Below the pieces are notes generated by a model that worked only from the letters and a program-made list of their open reading frames with translations, did not search any database and was not told the DNA's origin. A program made the translations under genes and the position numbers. From NCBI GenBank assembly GCA_023392595.1, contig JAEVYU010000064.1, positions 1 through 64,000 on the forward strand: DNA of 64,000 nt, given 5' to 3'. The stretch is from Bacillota bacterium (lineage in GTDB: Bacteria > Bacillota > UBA4882 > UBA8346). This document shows, piece by piece, positions 16,544 to 24,474 of this stretch; position 1 is the first letter of the stretch; each line of letters starts with the position of its first letter.

Positions 16544-17713
16544 TTGCACATTTTTTCAAGGTCCCAAAGACTGCTTGCTTTTATTGTCGCCTTATTTTTA
16601 ATCATCAGTGTGAAAACTTATGCCAGTAATGAAAGCCAGGAAAATCTGGAAAGACTTATCAGGCAGACCCGCCAAGCGATTTCTACTCAAAAAGCAAAAG
16701 AAAAATCGGTGTTTTTCGATCTAAGCAAACAACAAAGGGAACTGAACACTCTTGAAGATAATCACCGCCAGTTGCAAGGAAAATTAAGGGTGGCCCGGAA
16801 TAAATTTTTCATAACCAAAACGGAACAACAAAAACTTCAAAAAAACCTTGGAACTTTGGAACGAAATTTGTCCATGCGGCAGCGTTTGTTGAACAAAAGA
16901 CTGATTGTCTCCTATAAATATGGTCCTCTTTCTTATGTGGAAATCCTTTTCCGGGCACGGGATTATGCCGATTTGGTCTGCCGTTTTGGAATGATTGCTT
17001 ATTTTATCAAAGATGACATTCATTCCATTGCTGAAGTCCAGAAAGTAAAGGTTCAGGTTAAAGTCCAGCAACGAACTGTTAACCTTAAAGAACGCCAGGC
17101 AGAGTCGGAATTACAAAAAATATCGGTATTGAAAAATCAAGTCGGTGAAAGCCAAAAAAAAGTTGCCTCCAAAGTTGCCCAGACAAAAATCGAACTGGCC
17201 AAAATGGAGTCAAACCGCCGTCAATTGGAAAAGGCGCTAGAGGAATATGAAGAAACTTCGCGGAAGATCGGCAATCAAATTAATGAGACGGAGCGGAAAA
17301 ACCAGGGTGAAACTTTAGGAAGCGGGAAAATGATTTGGCCGGTTACAGGAGCGATTCACATTACTTCACCCTTCGGTTGGCGGTATCATCCAATTTTGCG
17401 TGTTAAAAAATACCATAATGGAGAAGATATTGCCGTTCCGAGCGGGACGCCGGTCCGTGCAGCGGACGGTGGTGCCGTCGTAGTCAGTGGATGGGAAGGC
17501 GGATATGGAAATTATATCGCCATTGATCATGGAAATGGTATCTCCACAGGGTATGGTCATAATTCACGCCTTCTGGTTCGTCAGGATGATAAGGTGATTA
17601 AGGGACAAGTCATTGCGTATTCGGGAAGCACCGGTTTATCCACCGGTCCCCATGTCCATTTTGAAGTCAGAAGAAATGGTATTCCAATCGATCCATTACC
17701 ATTTCTGCCGTAG
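16544..17713 (+). CDS. Secreted coiled-coil M23 (LytM/EnvC-like) peptidase
   Basis: About 389 residues: a signal peptide (residues 1-30), a long Lys/Glu/Gln-rich coiled coil (about 35-255), and a C-terminal LytM domain. The domain has the expected zinc ligands in YHNGEDIAVP (HxxxD), a histidine in GYGHNSRL, and HVHFE (HxH), so it may be active rather than only an activator. This layout is typical of EnvC/CwlO-type cell wall hydrolases acting during division or growth. The frame is open from GTG 16508, but AAAGGGGG is spaced correctly for TTG 16544, which also puts the signal peptide at the N-terminus. Confidence 0.88.
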   Translation: MHIFSRSQRLLAFIVALFLIISVKTYASNESQENLERLIRQTRQAISTQKAKEKSVFFDLSKQQRELNTLEDNHRQLQGKLRVARNKFFITKTEQQKLQKNLGTLERNLSMRQRLLNKRLIVSYKYGPLSYVEILFRARDYADLVCRFGMIAYFIKDDIHSIAEVQKVKVQVKVQQRTVNLKERQAESELQKISVLKNQVGESQKKVASKVAQTKIELAKMESNRRQLEKALEEYEETSRKIGNQINETERKNQGETLGSGKMIWPVTGAIHITSPFGWRYHPILRVKKYHNGEDIAVPSGTPVRAADGGAVVVSGWEGGYGNYIAIDHGNGISTGYGHNSRLLVRQDDKVIKGQVIAYSGSTGLSTGPHVHFEVRRNGIPIDPLPFLP

Positions 17714-18064
17714 TCAATAATAGAAATAAACCAAGTTCAAACACACTGGGTGATTTGAACTTGGTAATAAACCAAGAGAAACCGGTAAGTTCATCCGAAA
17801 AAATCACTTGCTTTTTAGACAAGCAGTCACTAAATTTAACCTCTAACTAAACTGAAGTTTAGTTTTAGACTCAGTTGGCCAATTTTTCAAAACCTTTGGT
17901 AGAAAAATTGTAACGAACCCGCCAAAATGAGCTGTAATGAACCTGAGTTTCACCCTATCATGGTGAACCATAATTATCGTCACTTGGATTACCGGTTTCT
18001 CAATAGATATTATGTGACTCCCAGAGTGTTTTATGCAAAAAAAATAAAAGTTAAGTTTACCAAA
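17714..18064. other. Gene-free stretch with inverted repeats
   Basis: No gene is seen between the M23 gene and the convergent LysR gene. It contains an 11-bp-stem hairpin (17731-17764), a second near-perfect palindrome around 17848-17867 (AACTAAACT-GA-AGTTTAGTT) and paired CAATTTTTC/GAAAAATTG segments. A decayed insertion is possible but not demonstrable. Confidence 0.5.
17731..17764 (+). terminator. Long-stem hairpin after the M23 gene
   Basis: CCAAGTTCAAA (17731-17741) pairs perfectly with TTTGAACTTGG (17754-17764). There is no following T-run, so it may act in mRNA 3'-end stability rather than as a classical terminator. Confidence 0.4.
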
Positions 18065-18931
18065 TCACCCACATATTTGTTCTAAAAAAGCTTTTACCGG
18101 CCAAGTCAGATACTTGTCATTTCGGTAAATTAAATAAGTCTGGCGGCACATTGAAGTCCATTCTTTTACCTCGACTTTTTGGAGGCGTTTAGCCGCTAAC
18201 TCCTCACGTACCGCAATTTCCGGTAAAAAGGCTAACCCAAATCCCGTTTGGACCAACCGGATAATGGCTTCAATGCTTTCCATCTCCATACTGATCTTGG
18301 GAGTAAAATGATTGCGGTGGAAATTTTCTTCCAGAAAAACCCGAAATCCCGATCCGTTTCGAAAAAGGATTAAAGACTCTTTTTCCAGGTCCGCAATAGT
18401 AAGAATGGAGGTGTAATTTGGGGGGCCGATTAACCAAATAGGGTCTTGAAAAATAGGGATAACCCGCAGTAGATTATCGTTTGAATTGATGGTTGTAACC
18501 AGACCCAAGTCAACTGCATTATCATAAACCAATTGCGTAGTCAATTTTGAATCGCCATTCCGAATTTGGATTTCGATTTGAGGATGCTCACTGCGATAAG
18601 CTTGAAGAATGTGTGGTAAACGGAAAATAGTATTGGTAGTACCGGCAGCTATAATGAGCCTGCCTTTTTGGCCGGAATATTGGCGTACAGCTTCAAAGGC
18701 TTGATCGGTGAGGTTCAAGATTTGATGGGCATATGTTAAGAAAACTTCCCCTGCCGGAGTCGTACAGAGATTTCGCCCGGAACGGTCAAATAATAATTCG
18801 CCGATCTCCGCTTCCAAGTGCTTAATTTGTTGGGTTACCGCAGGTTGAGTAAGATGGAGTTCTGCGGCTGCTTTGGAAAAACTTTGATAGGCGGCAACTA
18901 AACGAAAAGTCTTGAGCTGGCAAAATTCCAT
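18065..18931 (-). CDS. LysR-family transcriptional regulator
   Basis: A 288-residue regulator with an N-terminal winged helix (residues 1-60: FRLVAAYQSFSKAAAELHLT then QPAVTQQIKHLE) and a C-terminal effector-binding domain of the periplasmic-binding fold. It most resembles the CysL/CbbR branch; the effector cannot be read from sequence. AAGGGG lies upstream of the ATG. It is transcribed away from purA across about 210 bp holding a 7-bp inverted repeat typical of LysR sites, suggesting autoregulation and possibly control of the divergent gene. Confidence 0.9.
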   Translation of the reverse strand: MEFCQLKTFRLVAAYQSFSKAAAELHLTQPAVTQQIKHLEAEIGELLFDRSGRNLCTTPAGEVFLTYAHQILNLTDQAFEAVRQYSGQKGRLIIAAGTTNTIFRLPHILQAYRSEHPQIEIQIRNGDSKLTTQLVYDNAVDLGLVTTINSNDNLLRVIPIFQDPIWLIGPPNYTSILTIADLEKESLILFRNGSGFRVFLEENFHRNHFTPKISMEMESIEAIIRLVQTGFGLAFLPEIAVREELAAKRLQKVEVKEWTSMCRQTYLIYRNDKYLTWPVKAFLEQICG

Positions 18932-18958
18932 GATGCCTTGCCCCTTTTATAAAAAAAA

Positions 18959-18984
18959 TTAATAGGATACATTAATTCTATTAA
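18959..18984. promoter_or_regulatory. LysR-type inverted repeat
   Basis: TTAATAG (18959-18965) and CTATTAA (18978-18984) are exact inverted repeats 12 bp apart, 28 bp upstream of the LysR start and just ahead of the purA promoter. This spacing is that of a LysR recognition site. Confidence 0.55.
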
Positions 18985-18985
18985 T

Positions 18986-19014
18986 TTGAATTATATCATA
19001 TCTTATGTTATTCT
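18986..19014 (+). promoter_or_regulatory. Likely purA promoter
   Basis: TTGAAT (18986-18991) and TATTCT (19009-19014) are spaced 17 bp. This gives a leader of about 120 nt, which contains a C-rich/G-rich hairpin near 19072-19091 that might attenuate transcription. Confidence 0.45.
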
Positions 19015-19140
19015 AAAAGGGCAGACTAAGGGAATCGGGACTTATATTCAAAAAATCCGGAACCAATAATAACCCCGTATTTATCATCGGGTTTCTTCCC
19101 CTGCAAGATTGGAAATAAAGTTTAATGGGAGGGTAAAGTC

Positions 19141-20430
19141 ATGCCGTCAGTCGTAGTTGTGGGTTTACAGTGGGGTGACGAAGGGAAAGGCAAAATAACT
19201 GATTTTTTGGCGAGTAGAGCGGATATGGTCGTTCGTTATCAGGGAGGTAATAATGCCGGTCATACAGTGGTGGTTGATGACCAAGAATTCAAGCTTCATC
19301 TTATTCCCTCCGGAGTACTCTATCCGGGTAAAAAATGTGTATTAGGCAACGGAGTCGTAATTAATCCGGCTGTTCTTTTGCAGGAAATGGCTGGTCTTCA
19401 AAAACGGGGAATCGATGTTTCGGGGATCCGGATTAGCGATCGGGCTCATTTGATTATGCCTTACCATCCGGTCATAGACCAACTTGACGAATCAAGCCGT
19501 ACGGTTGGGAAAATTGGAACTACCGGCCGCGGTATCGGACCGGCTTATGTTGATAAATATGCCCGGTATGATGCAATTCGATTTGTGGATTTGCTTGACT
19601 CCGAACTTTTTAAAGAGCGGATTTCGGAAGTTTTGGCCGCCAAAAACAACTTATTGGATAAATTATATGGCCATAGCGAATTCGAGTATTCCAAAGTCTA
19701 TGAAGAGTACGCTAAATATGCCGAAGAATTGAAGCCTTTGGTGACCGATACTTCAGTTTTAATTAATACTGCCATCAAACAAGGGGAAAAAGTCCTTTTT
19801 GAAGGCGCCCAGGGTACATTGCTCGATATTGACCACGGTACCTTTCCATTTGTGAGTTCTTCGTCACCGGCAGCAGGCGGCGCTTGTACGGGTTCAGGCG
19901 TTGGGCCAACCAGGATCGACAAAGTTGTCGGTGTTATTAAAGCTTATTCCACTAGAGTGGGTGAAGGGCCTTTTCCAACTGAATTACCTGAAAACATGGT
20001 TTCTTTGCTCAGGGATGGCCGGGGGCGCGAATATGGCGTAACTACCGGGAGGCCTCGCCGTTGTGGATGGTTTGACGGAGTACTGGCCGAATATTCGGTG
20101 AGGGTAAATGGAGTAAGCGATTTGGTTGTAATGAAACTGGATGTGTTGGACAAAATCGATACCATCAAGGTTTGCACCGGTTATCGTTATCGGAATAGTG
20201 TTCTGAAACAGTTTCCAGCTAGTCTCAAAGTCTTGGGTGAATGTTCCCCAGTTTATGAGGAAATGCCCGGGTGGTGTAAAGATACCACAGGCGCACAGGA
20301 ATTGAAAGACCTGCCAGCCCAAGCTCAGGATTATCTGAAACGCATTGCCGAATTGGCCGATGCGCCAATTGCGATGATTTCCGTAGGCTGGCGCAGGAAT
20401 GAAACCATCATCAATCACGATATTTGGTAG
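19141..20430 (+). CDS. purA: Adenylosuccinate synthetase
   Basis: A full-length (429-residue) PurA, which joins IMP and aspartate using GTP in the first committed step to AMP. The N-terminal GTP loop GLQWGDEGKGK, the IMP-binding GGNNAGHTV, IGTTGRGIGPAYVDK, EGAQGTLLDIDHGTFPFV and the TTGRPRRCGWFD stretch are all intact. GGGAGG lies 8 nt before the ATG. It is divergent from the LysR gene and followed by two tRNA genes with their own promoter. Confidence 0.97.
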   Translation: MPSVVVVGLQWGDEGKGKITDFLASRADMVVRYQGGNNAGHTVVVDDQEFKLHLIPSGVLYPGKKCVLGNGVVINPAVLLQEMAGLQKRGIDVSGIRISDRAHLIMPYHPVIDQLDESSRTVGKIGTTGRGIGPAYVDKYARYDAIRFVDLLDSELFKERISEVLAAKNNLLDKLYGHSEFEYSKVYEEYAKYAEELKPLVTDTSVLINTAIKQGEKVLFEGAQGTLLDIDHGTFPFVSSSSPAAGGACTGSGVGPTRIDKVVGVIKAYSTRVGEGPFPTELPENMVSLLRDGRGREYGVTTGRPRRCGWFDGVLAEYSVRVNGVSDLVVMKLDVLDKIDTIKVCTGYRYRNSVLKQFPASLKVLGECSPVYEEMPGWCKDTTGAQELKDLPAQAQDYLKRIAELADAPIAMISVGWRRNETIINHDIW

Positions 20431-20483
20431 GCACATTCATGGTTTTGTCATAAAATGGATGCTGAAATAAACAGAAAAAAGGG

Positions 20484-20512
20484 TTGACACTTGGTATAAA
20501 ATATTGTAAGAT
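20484..20512 (+). promoter_or_regulatory. tRNA operon promoter
   Basis: TTGACA (20484-20489) and TAAGAT (20507-20512) are separated by exactly 17 bp, about 40 bp upstream of tRNA-Lys. Confidence 0.8.
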
Positions 20513-20551
20513 ATAAAAGCTGATTCGCGAAACACTCGTGACAAGCTCAAT

Positions 20552-20627
20552 GGGTCATTAGCTCAGGCGGTAGAGCACCTGACTTTTAATCAGGGTGTCC
20601 GGAGTTCGAGTCTCCGATGACCCACCA
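20552..20627 (+). tRNA. tRNA-Lys (UUU)
   Basis: A complete cloverleaf: acceptor GGGTCAT/ATGACCC, D-loop AGCTCAGGCGGTAGAGC, anticodon loop CTTTTAA (anticodon TTT), T-arm with GTTCGAGTC, and an encoded 3' CCA (20625-20627). Confidence 0.97.
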
Positions 20628-20686
20628 AGTTTTATATATCTTGTTTTAATCTAATAAGAAGCAAATAAGATAGAGCAAATCTTTAT

Positions 20687-20762
20687 GGTCCCATCGTCTA
20701 GAGGCCTAGGACACCGCCCTTTCACGGCGGTGACACGAGTTCGAATCTCGTTGGGACTACCA
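20687..20762 (+). tRNA. tRNA-Glu (UUC)
   Basis: Acceptor GGTCCCA pairs with TGGGACT (terminal G-U). The anticodon loop CTTTCAC has anticodon TTC, the T-arm reads GTTCGAATC, and CCA is encoded at 20760-20762. It follows tRNA-Lys by 59 bp. An integrase remnant abuts it on the other strand. Confidence 0.97.
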
Positions 20763-20770
20763 AAAAAAAT

Positions 20771-20794
20771 AACCCCGCCGAAGCGGGTTTTTTT
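20771..20794 (+). terminator. tRNA operon terminator
   Basis: AACCCCGC-CGAA-GCGGGTT, with one bulge, followed by TTTTT, 9 nt past tRNA-Glu. Confidence 0.85.
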
Positions 20795-20857
20795 ATGCCT
20801 TGCCGACAGTATTATAAAATGCCTGTTAAATGACCTTTTGTTTTTCGAGTTTTCACG

Positions 20858-21043
20858 GAATGCTTGTTTCAAGGCTTTATCCTGGTGTTTGACTTGTTTA
20901 TGGATATAGCTTTCGTCGGCAACCGCTTTTGAAGCGTGGCCGGGAATACTTTGTACTCTATCAGCTTCCTCTAATTCATAGAGCAACGTTGCGGTCGATC
21001 CACGTAAATCATGAAAACGACACCCATGATAGTTAGTTTTTAT
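20858..21043 (-). pseudogene. Tyrosine recombinase (integrase) remnant
   Basis: The minus strand encodes only the C-terminal catalytic tail of a phage-type tyrosine recombinase: FHDLRGSTATLL carries the HxxR motif (HDLR), and GHAS... ESYIHK matches the final GHxS and catalytic Tyr region. A stop at 21046 and no preceding domain show the rest is gone. The frame runs on through antisense tRNA-Glu to 20651, which is not meaningful coding. It lies directly downstream of tRNA-Glu, the classic site for integrating elements. Confidence 0.75.
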
Positions 21044-21091
21044 TTAAACCGGCCGCCGCTGGAGAGAACGGATTGTCACTTCATGCTGGCC

Positions 21092-21355
21092 TTACATTTC
21101 GACTAAAGATTTCTGGACTTCGGTAATATCTGTGAACCCTTGCCGCATCTCTCCGGAAAGTTTAGCGAATTCCATTTGCAAAGCGTCATTCTGTGCTTTT
21201 TGTGTTTCACTGGCATAAATTAATGATTGGATCATTTCGCCGTATTCGGACTGTTGGGTTTTGATAAGGTTGATGTCTTCTTTTGTTTCTTTAAGGTCGG
21301 ATTTCATTTCCTGGATTTCATTGGCTACGAATTCTAACAGTTCCCGGTCAGTCAT
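21092..21355 (-). CDS. Small coiled-coil protein
   Basis: An 87-residue, highly charged helical protein (MTDRELLEFVANEIQEMKSD then Lys/Glu/Gln-rich heptads). AAGGGGGATG lies 9 nt upstream of the ATG. Its start overlaps the stop of the broken XRE gene (ATGA), so the two were an operon. It is probably the surviving partner of the regulator from the integrated element. The function is unknown. Confidence 0.65.
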   Translation of the reverse strand: MTDRELLEFVANEIQEMKSDLKETKEDINLIKTQQSEYGEMIQSLIYASETQKAQNDALQMEFAKLSGEMRQGFTDITEVQKSLVEM

Positions 21356-21522
21356 TTGGAGTCATCCCCCTTCTTGCCTTTACTTTGATAATAATCCTTA
21401 TATTTGTGCCTGATGAATTCATCAAAAGCCTAGATTTTCTTGACCGCTTCGTCCGGAAGGTCTGACATTGAGTCGTCGGAACGATGTGCTGCGATTATTT
21501 CAAGCGTACTTTTTTCAATGTG
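21352..21522 (-). pseudogene. XRE-family repressor remnant (C-terminal part only)
   Basis: Reading the minus strand gives TLEIIAAHRSDD, MSDLPDEAVKKI, then a TAG stop, then AFDEFIRHKYKDYYQSKGKK. The stretch with LPxEA and EFIRHKY is the usual tail of HTH repressors of phage and integrative elements. The HTH domain is missing (a stop lies at 21525) and the tail has an internal stop. It is followed, with overlap, by the intact coiled-coil gene. Confidence 0.65.
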
Positions 21523-21862
21523 TCACCCAAATTCAAACAAATCACCTATTCAAATTATAACATTGCAAATAGTAAAGTTCCATACACTTTACGATTTGAA
21601 AATAATTGGCTTGGATTTACCGGCCCTCCGTGTAGGGCCGTTGCGGAGATTTAAAGGTTAGCAAGTTCTGCTTATTTAAGCCCCTCTCAATATTATCGCA
21701 AAATAGTCCATGCAGTTTAAAATAGTGCATGGTATCAAACGGGTTGGCGCGCTAAAATAAAAATAGCAAGACTCATGCAAAACAGGTTTCCGTAGCCAAT
21801 AAACGCCAAATGGGTTTGCGTACGGTACATGTATTGAGAACTAAGAAAAGGGGCGCCATAAA
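21523..21862. other. Gene-free stretch with operator and hairpins
   Basis: This holds the 21572-21592 operator-like repeat, a 7-bp hairpin at 21621-21640 (CGGCCCT/AGGGCCG) and a CCATGCA/TGCATGG inverted repeat at 21708-21732 overlapping two copies of AAAATAGT. No coding potential is seen. It is probably the right edge of the decayed element plus the promoter region of the MBL gene. Confidence 0.5.
21572..21592. promoter_or_regulatory. Orphan repressor operator (7-7-7 inverted repeat)
   Basis: GTAAAGT (21572-21578), a 7-bp spacer, then ACTTTAC (21586-21592). The minus strand carries TATAAT nearby (about 21555-21560). This is the form of a CI/XRE repressor site controlling the now broken regulator gene. 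Confidence 0.55.
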
Positions 21863-22519
21863 TTGAGAATCAAATGGTTTGGTCAATCCTGTTTTCTGAT
21901 CACTGCGGAAAACGGCGTGAAAGTGCTTATGGATCCGTTCAAAAATATGTTGGGATATAAGTTGCCGGAAATGGAAGCGGATATCGTAACGACAAGTCAT
22001 GATCACGCTGATCACAATAATATCAACGCGGTCAAGGGCAGTTTTATCCACATTCAAAAATCCGGCGACTTTTTGGAAAACGGTATTCCCATCAAAGGGG
22101 TTGCCACATTTCACGATAAAGTTTCGGGGGCTAGGAGAGGAAAAAACACCGTATATAACTTTTCCATTGACGGAATCAACGTTTGCCACACCGGGGATCT
22201 GGGACATATACTGGATTCCAAGCAGATCGCCGAAATTGGGAAGGTGGACATACTCCTGTTGCCGGTTGGTGGAGGCCCTACTACTATTGGGGCCTCCGAT
22301 GCCGCTTGTGTCGTGAAACAGCTAAATCCGGCCGTGGTGATCCCGATGCATTACCGGACCAAAGCCTTGGGGTTATTAGGATTTTTATTTGAGAAAGTTG
22401 AGGGGTTTATTGCACTATCAGGTTTTCATGTTACCAAGTGTAAAGAATTGGAAATTGATGCGGCTGATATCAAAAATTCACGGGAATGCCCTGAGATCGT
22501 GGTTCTCCAATATAACTGA
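21863..22519 (+). CDS. MBL-fold metal-dependent hydrolase (UPF0173-like)
   Basis: A 218-residue metallo-beta-lactamase-fold protein. The metal motif SHDHADH (HxHxDH) is at about residue 47, followed by CHTGDLGH and a final H in VIPMHYRT, as in the small YtkL/UPF0173 L-ascorbate-6-phosphate-lactonase-like group. The start is a TTG with AAAAGGGG 9 nt upstream; no ATG fits. It lies just outside the decayed element and convergent with the DegV gene (57 bp between stops). The substrate is unknown. Confidence 0.85.
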   Translation: MRIKWFGQSCFLITAENGVKVLMDPFKNMLGYKLPEMEADIVTTSHDHADHNNINAVKGSFIHIQKSGDFLENGIPIKGVATFHDKVSGARRGKNTVYNFSIDGINVCHTGDLGHILDSKQIAEIGKVDILLLPVGGGPTTIGASDAACVVKQLNPAVVIPMHYRTKALGLLGFLFEKVEGFIALSGFHVTKCKELEIDAADIKNSRECPEIVVLQYN

Positions 22520-22576
22520 GATTCTTCTCGCGGAAGATAAGGAGTACAACGATTGTAGCAACCCTACAGGTTTCAA

Positions 22577-23413
22577 TCAGCTTTTCGAAACCGTTAGGAG
22601 CCCCAAAATATCCGGGCCGGTATGAACGGCCAGCACAGGGGAGATTGGTGTGATGAAAGGTTTTAAACCGACTTGAGCTTCCACCTCTTTGGCAAATTCC
22701 CGAGCCTCGTCGACGTTATCGCCATAGTGTAAAATAAGTGCTTCGAGGCCGAAAGGGGCTCTTTCTTGGGCCAATTCAATCAGCCGCTTCTTAGCCGCTT
22801 TGTTGGTCCGTACTTTTTCAAAGGCGGTCATTTTCCCGTCCGGTTCAAACCAAATAATCGGCTTGATTTGAATAATCGAACCAATTAAAGCTTCGGCCCC
22901 GGACAAACGGCCCCCGGCGTGAAGATAACGCAGGGATTCGACGAGGAAAAAGACCCGGCAACGCGAATGCAACTCTTCCAGATATTGAATGATTTCATCC
23001 CGGGTCGCGCCTTGCCCTGCCAGCTCCCTTGCTTTGATGGCCATATAGGCCAGGCAAAAGCCGCTTAACCGGGAGTCAAATACGGTTATTTTATCGGTTT
23101 CCAACATTTGGGGAATTGTACAAACCGTATTATAGGTACCGGAAATCCCGCTGGAAAATATTAAACAGATAATTTCATCACCGGCATCAATCATGGGTTT
23201 GAAAGCCTCAAAATAAGTCAGGGGCGCCGGTTGGGAAGTGGTGAAACGGATTCCGGCCCGTTGGCTTTTAAAAAAATCCTCATACTTCAAATCAAAGAGT
23301 TCCCGCTTGGAAATTTCGCCTTGGTTGATGATAATGGGCAACGGGTGAATGTCGTATTTTTGGTAATCTTCAAGAGTCATCGATGAAGTGGTATCGGTAA
23401 AAATCCGAATCAT
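22577..23413 (-). CDS. DegV-family fatty-acid-binding protein
   Basis: A 278-residue DegV/FakB-type protein. The N-terminus IFTDTTSSM carries the lipid headgroup-binding TTSS motif; TSQPAP and ISSGISGTYN-like (here FSSGISGTYN) follow in the expected places. Family members deliver fatty acids to the FakA kinase for phospholipid synthesis; no fakA is in the window. AGGAGG precedes the ATG. Confidence 0.92.
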   Translation of the reverse strand: MIRIFTDTTSSMTLEDYQKYDIHPLPIIINQGEISKRELFDLKYEDFFKSQRAGIRFTTSQPAPLTYFEAFKPMIDAGDEIICLIFSSGISGTYNTVCTIPQMLETDKITVFDSRLSGFCLAYMAIKARELAGQGATRDEIIQYLEELHSRCRVFFLVESLRYLHAGGRLSGAEALIGSIIQIKPIIWFEPDGKMTAFEKVRTNKAAKKRLIELAQERAPFGLEALILHYGDNVDEAREFAKEVEAQVGLKPFITPISPVLAVHTGPDILGLLTVSKS

Positions 23414-23649
23414 TGGAAACCTCCTACAATCTGCTTTCGGTTACTATCGTTTTTTTGGAATCAACGGCCCCTTTTTTAGTTGGTCAATTGGGTAAAGCAG
23501 GGCACTGGTCGATTACCAAAGAATTATTCGAGGTTTCCAAAATAAATCCTTTTTGGTAGAATTTTAGTTAGGGAAGGATTTTATAAAAATTACCCGCAAA
23601 AAAACTTGTTTTGAAAGAAATTAGGCTCGATGTTCCATCCCTTGGATAT

Positions 23650-24474
23650 TTAAATTCCCGCTAAAAATTTGGTTTCAATCCATCCCAATTTGCCATCTCT
23701 TCTTTGAATGAGCTTCCATCCTTGTTTTTCTTCTAAAATCCGTACCCGTGATCCTTCGCTCAAGGGATAATAAGTAGTGGATTGAAGGTTGGGCTCGAAT
23801 TTAACTTCCCCTCCGGATCGAACGGCCACCGCTTTTTGCTGCTGATGATCCAAACCGGTAAGGATGGTAAGGGACAGTGAGAATACGAAAAGGGTCCCGA
23901 TTCCAATCAAAGTAGCCAGGCGCCAGGATTTCAATTTCCCGCCGGGTTGTCTCTGAAATCCCATAGGGAAAAGCAAAAGCAAGCATAAAAAAAGGGCGGC
24001 GATAAAAAATAGGGATGAAGTGAAAATCATCAGCTTTTCCAAAGAGCTCAGCGAAACAAGGGATTCGTAAAAATCCCTTTGCCAACCGGGGTGTCCTTCA
24101 TCGACGCTTTGGAGAGCGAATTCCAGATTCGAGCGAAGATCGGCATCGCTGGGCATCAGTTTTTTAGCTTTTTCATAAAAAAGAATGGCTTCGCCTTTTC
24201 TTCCTAATTTGTAATAGGTATTCGCCAGGTTGAAATAAAGAGGGCCGCTTTCATAATCCTTTTTGATAAGGGTGTTATAAAGTTGAGCCGCCGTTTGATA
24301 ATCCCCCTTTTCATAAAAATTGCCGGCCTGATAAAAAAGAGCCGCAGGAGTGGAGAAAGGAGAATGATTTTGGGCTTTAACCCGAGGTGTTCCTAACAAT
24401 AGAAAAGGCAGAGCGATAGTCAATAAACTTATCAGTATCCGGTTTCGATAGAGTACATTTTTCACATCGTTCAT
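23650..24474 (-). CDS. BatE-like TPR/SH3 protein
   Basis: A 274-residue protein with an N-terminal signal or anchor (about 12-34), two to three TPR units (about 45-120, FYQAGNFYEKGDYQTAAQLY and repeats), two membrane segments (about 150-170 and 187-208) and a C-terminal bacterial SH3 domain (YYPLSEGSRVRILEEKQGWK). This is the standard BatE layout. It is the last gene of the Bat operon and overlaps batD by 4 nt. It is thought to work at the cell envelope with the BatA/B VWA proteins. Confidence 0.85.
   Translation of the reverse strand: MNDVKNVLYRNRILISLLTIALPFLLLGTPRVKAQNHSPFSTPAALFYQAGNFYEKGDYQTAAQLYNTLIKKDYESGPLYFNLANTYYKLGRKGEAILFYEKAKKLMPSDADLRSNLEFALQSVDEGHPGWQRDFYESLVSLSSLEKLMIFTSSLFFIAALFLCLLLLFPMGFQRQPGGKLKSWRLATLIGIGTLFVFSLSLTILTGLDHQQQKAVAVRSGGEVKFEPNLQSTTYYPLSEGSRVRILEEKQGWKLIQRRDGKLGWIETKFLAGI

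Noticed and set aside
20651..20986. 111-residue minus-strand frame taken as a whole protein
   Set aside because: Its second half is antisense to tRNA-Glu (the familiar NEIRTRV artefact). Only the first part is an integrase remnant.
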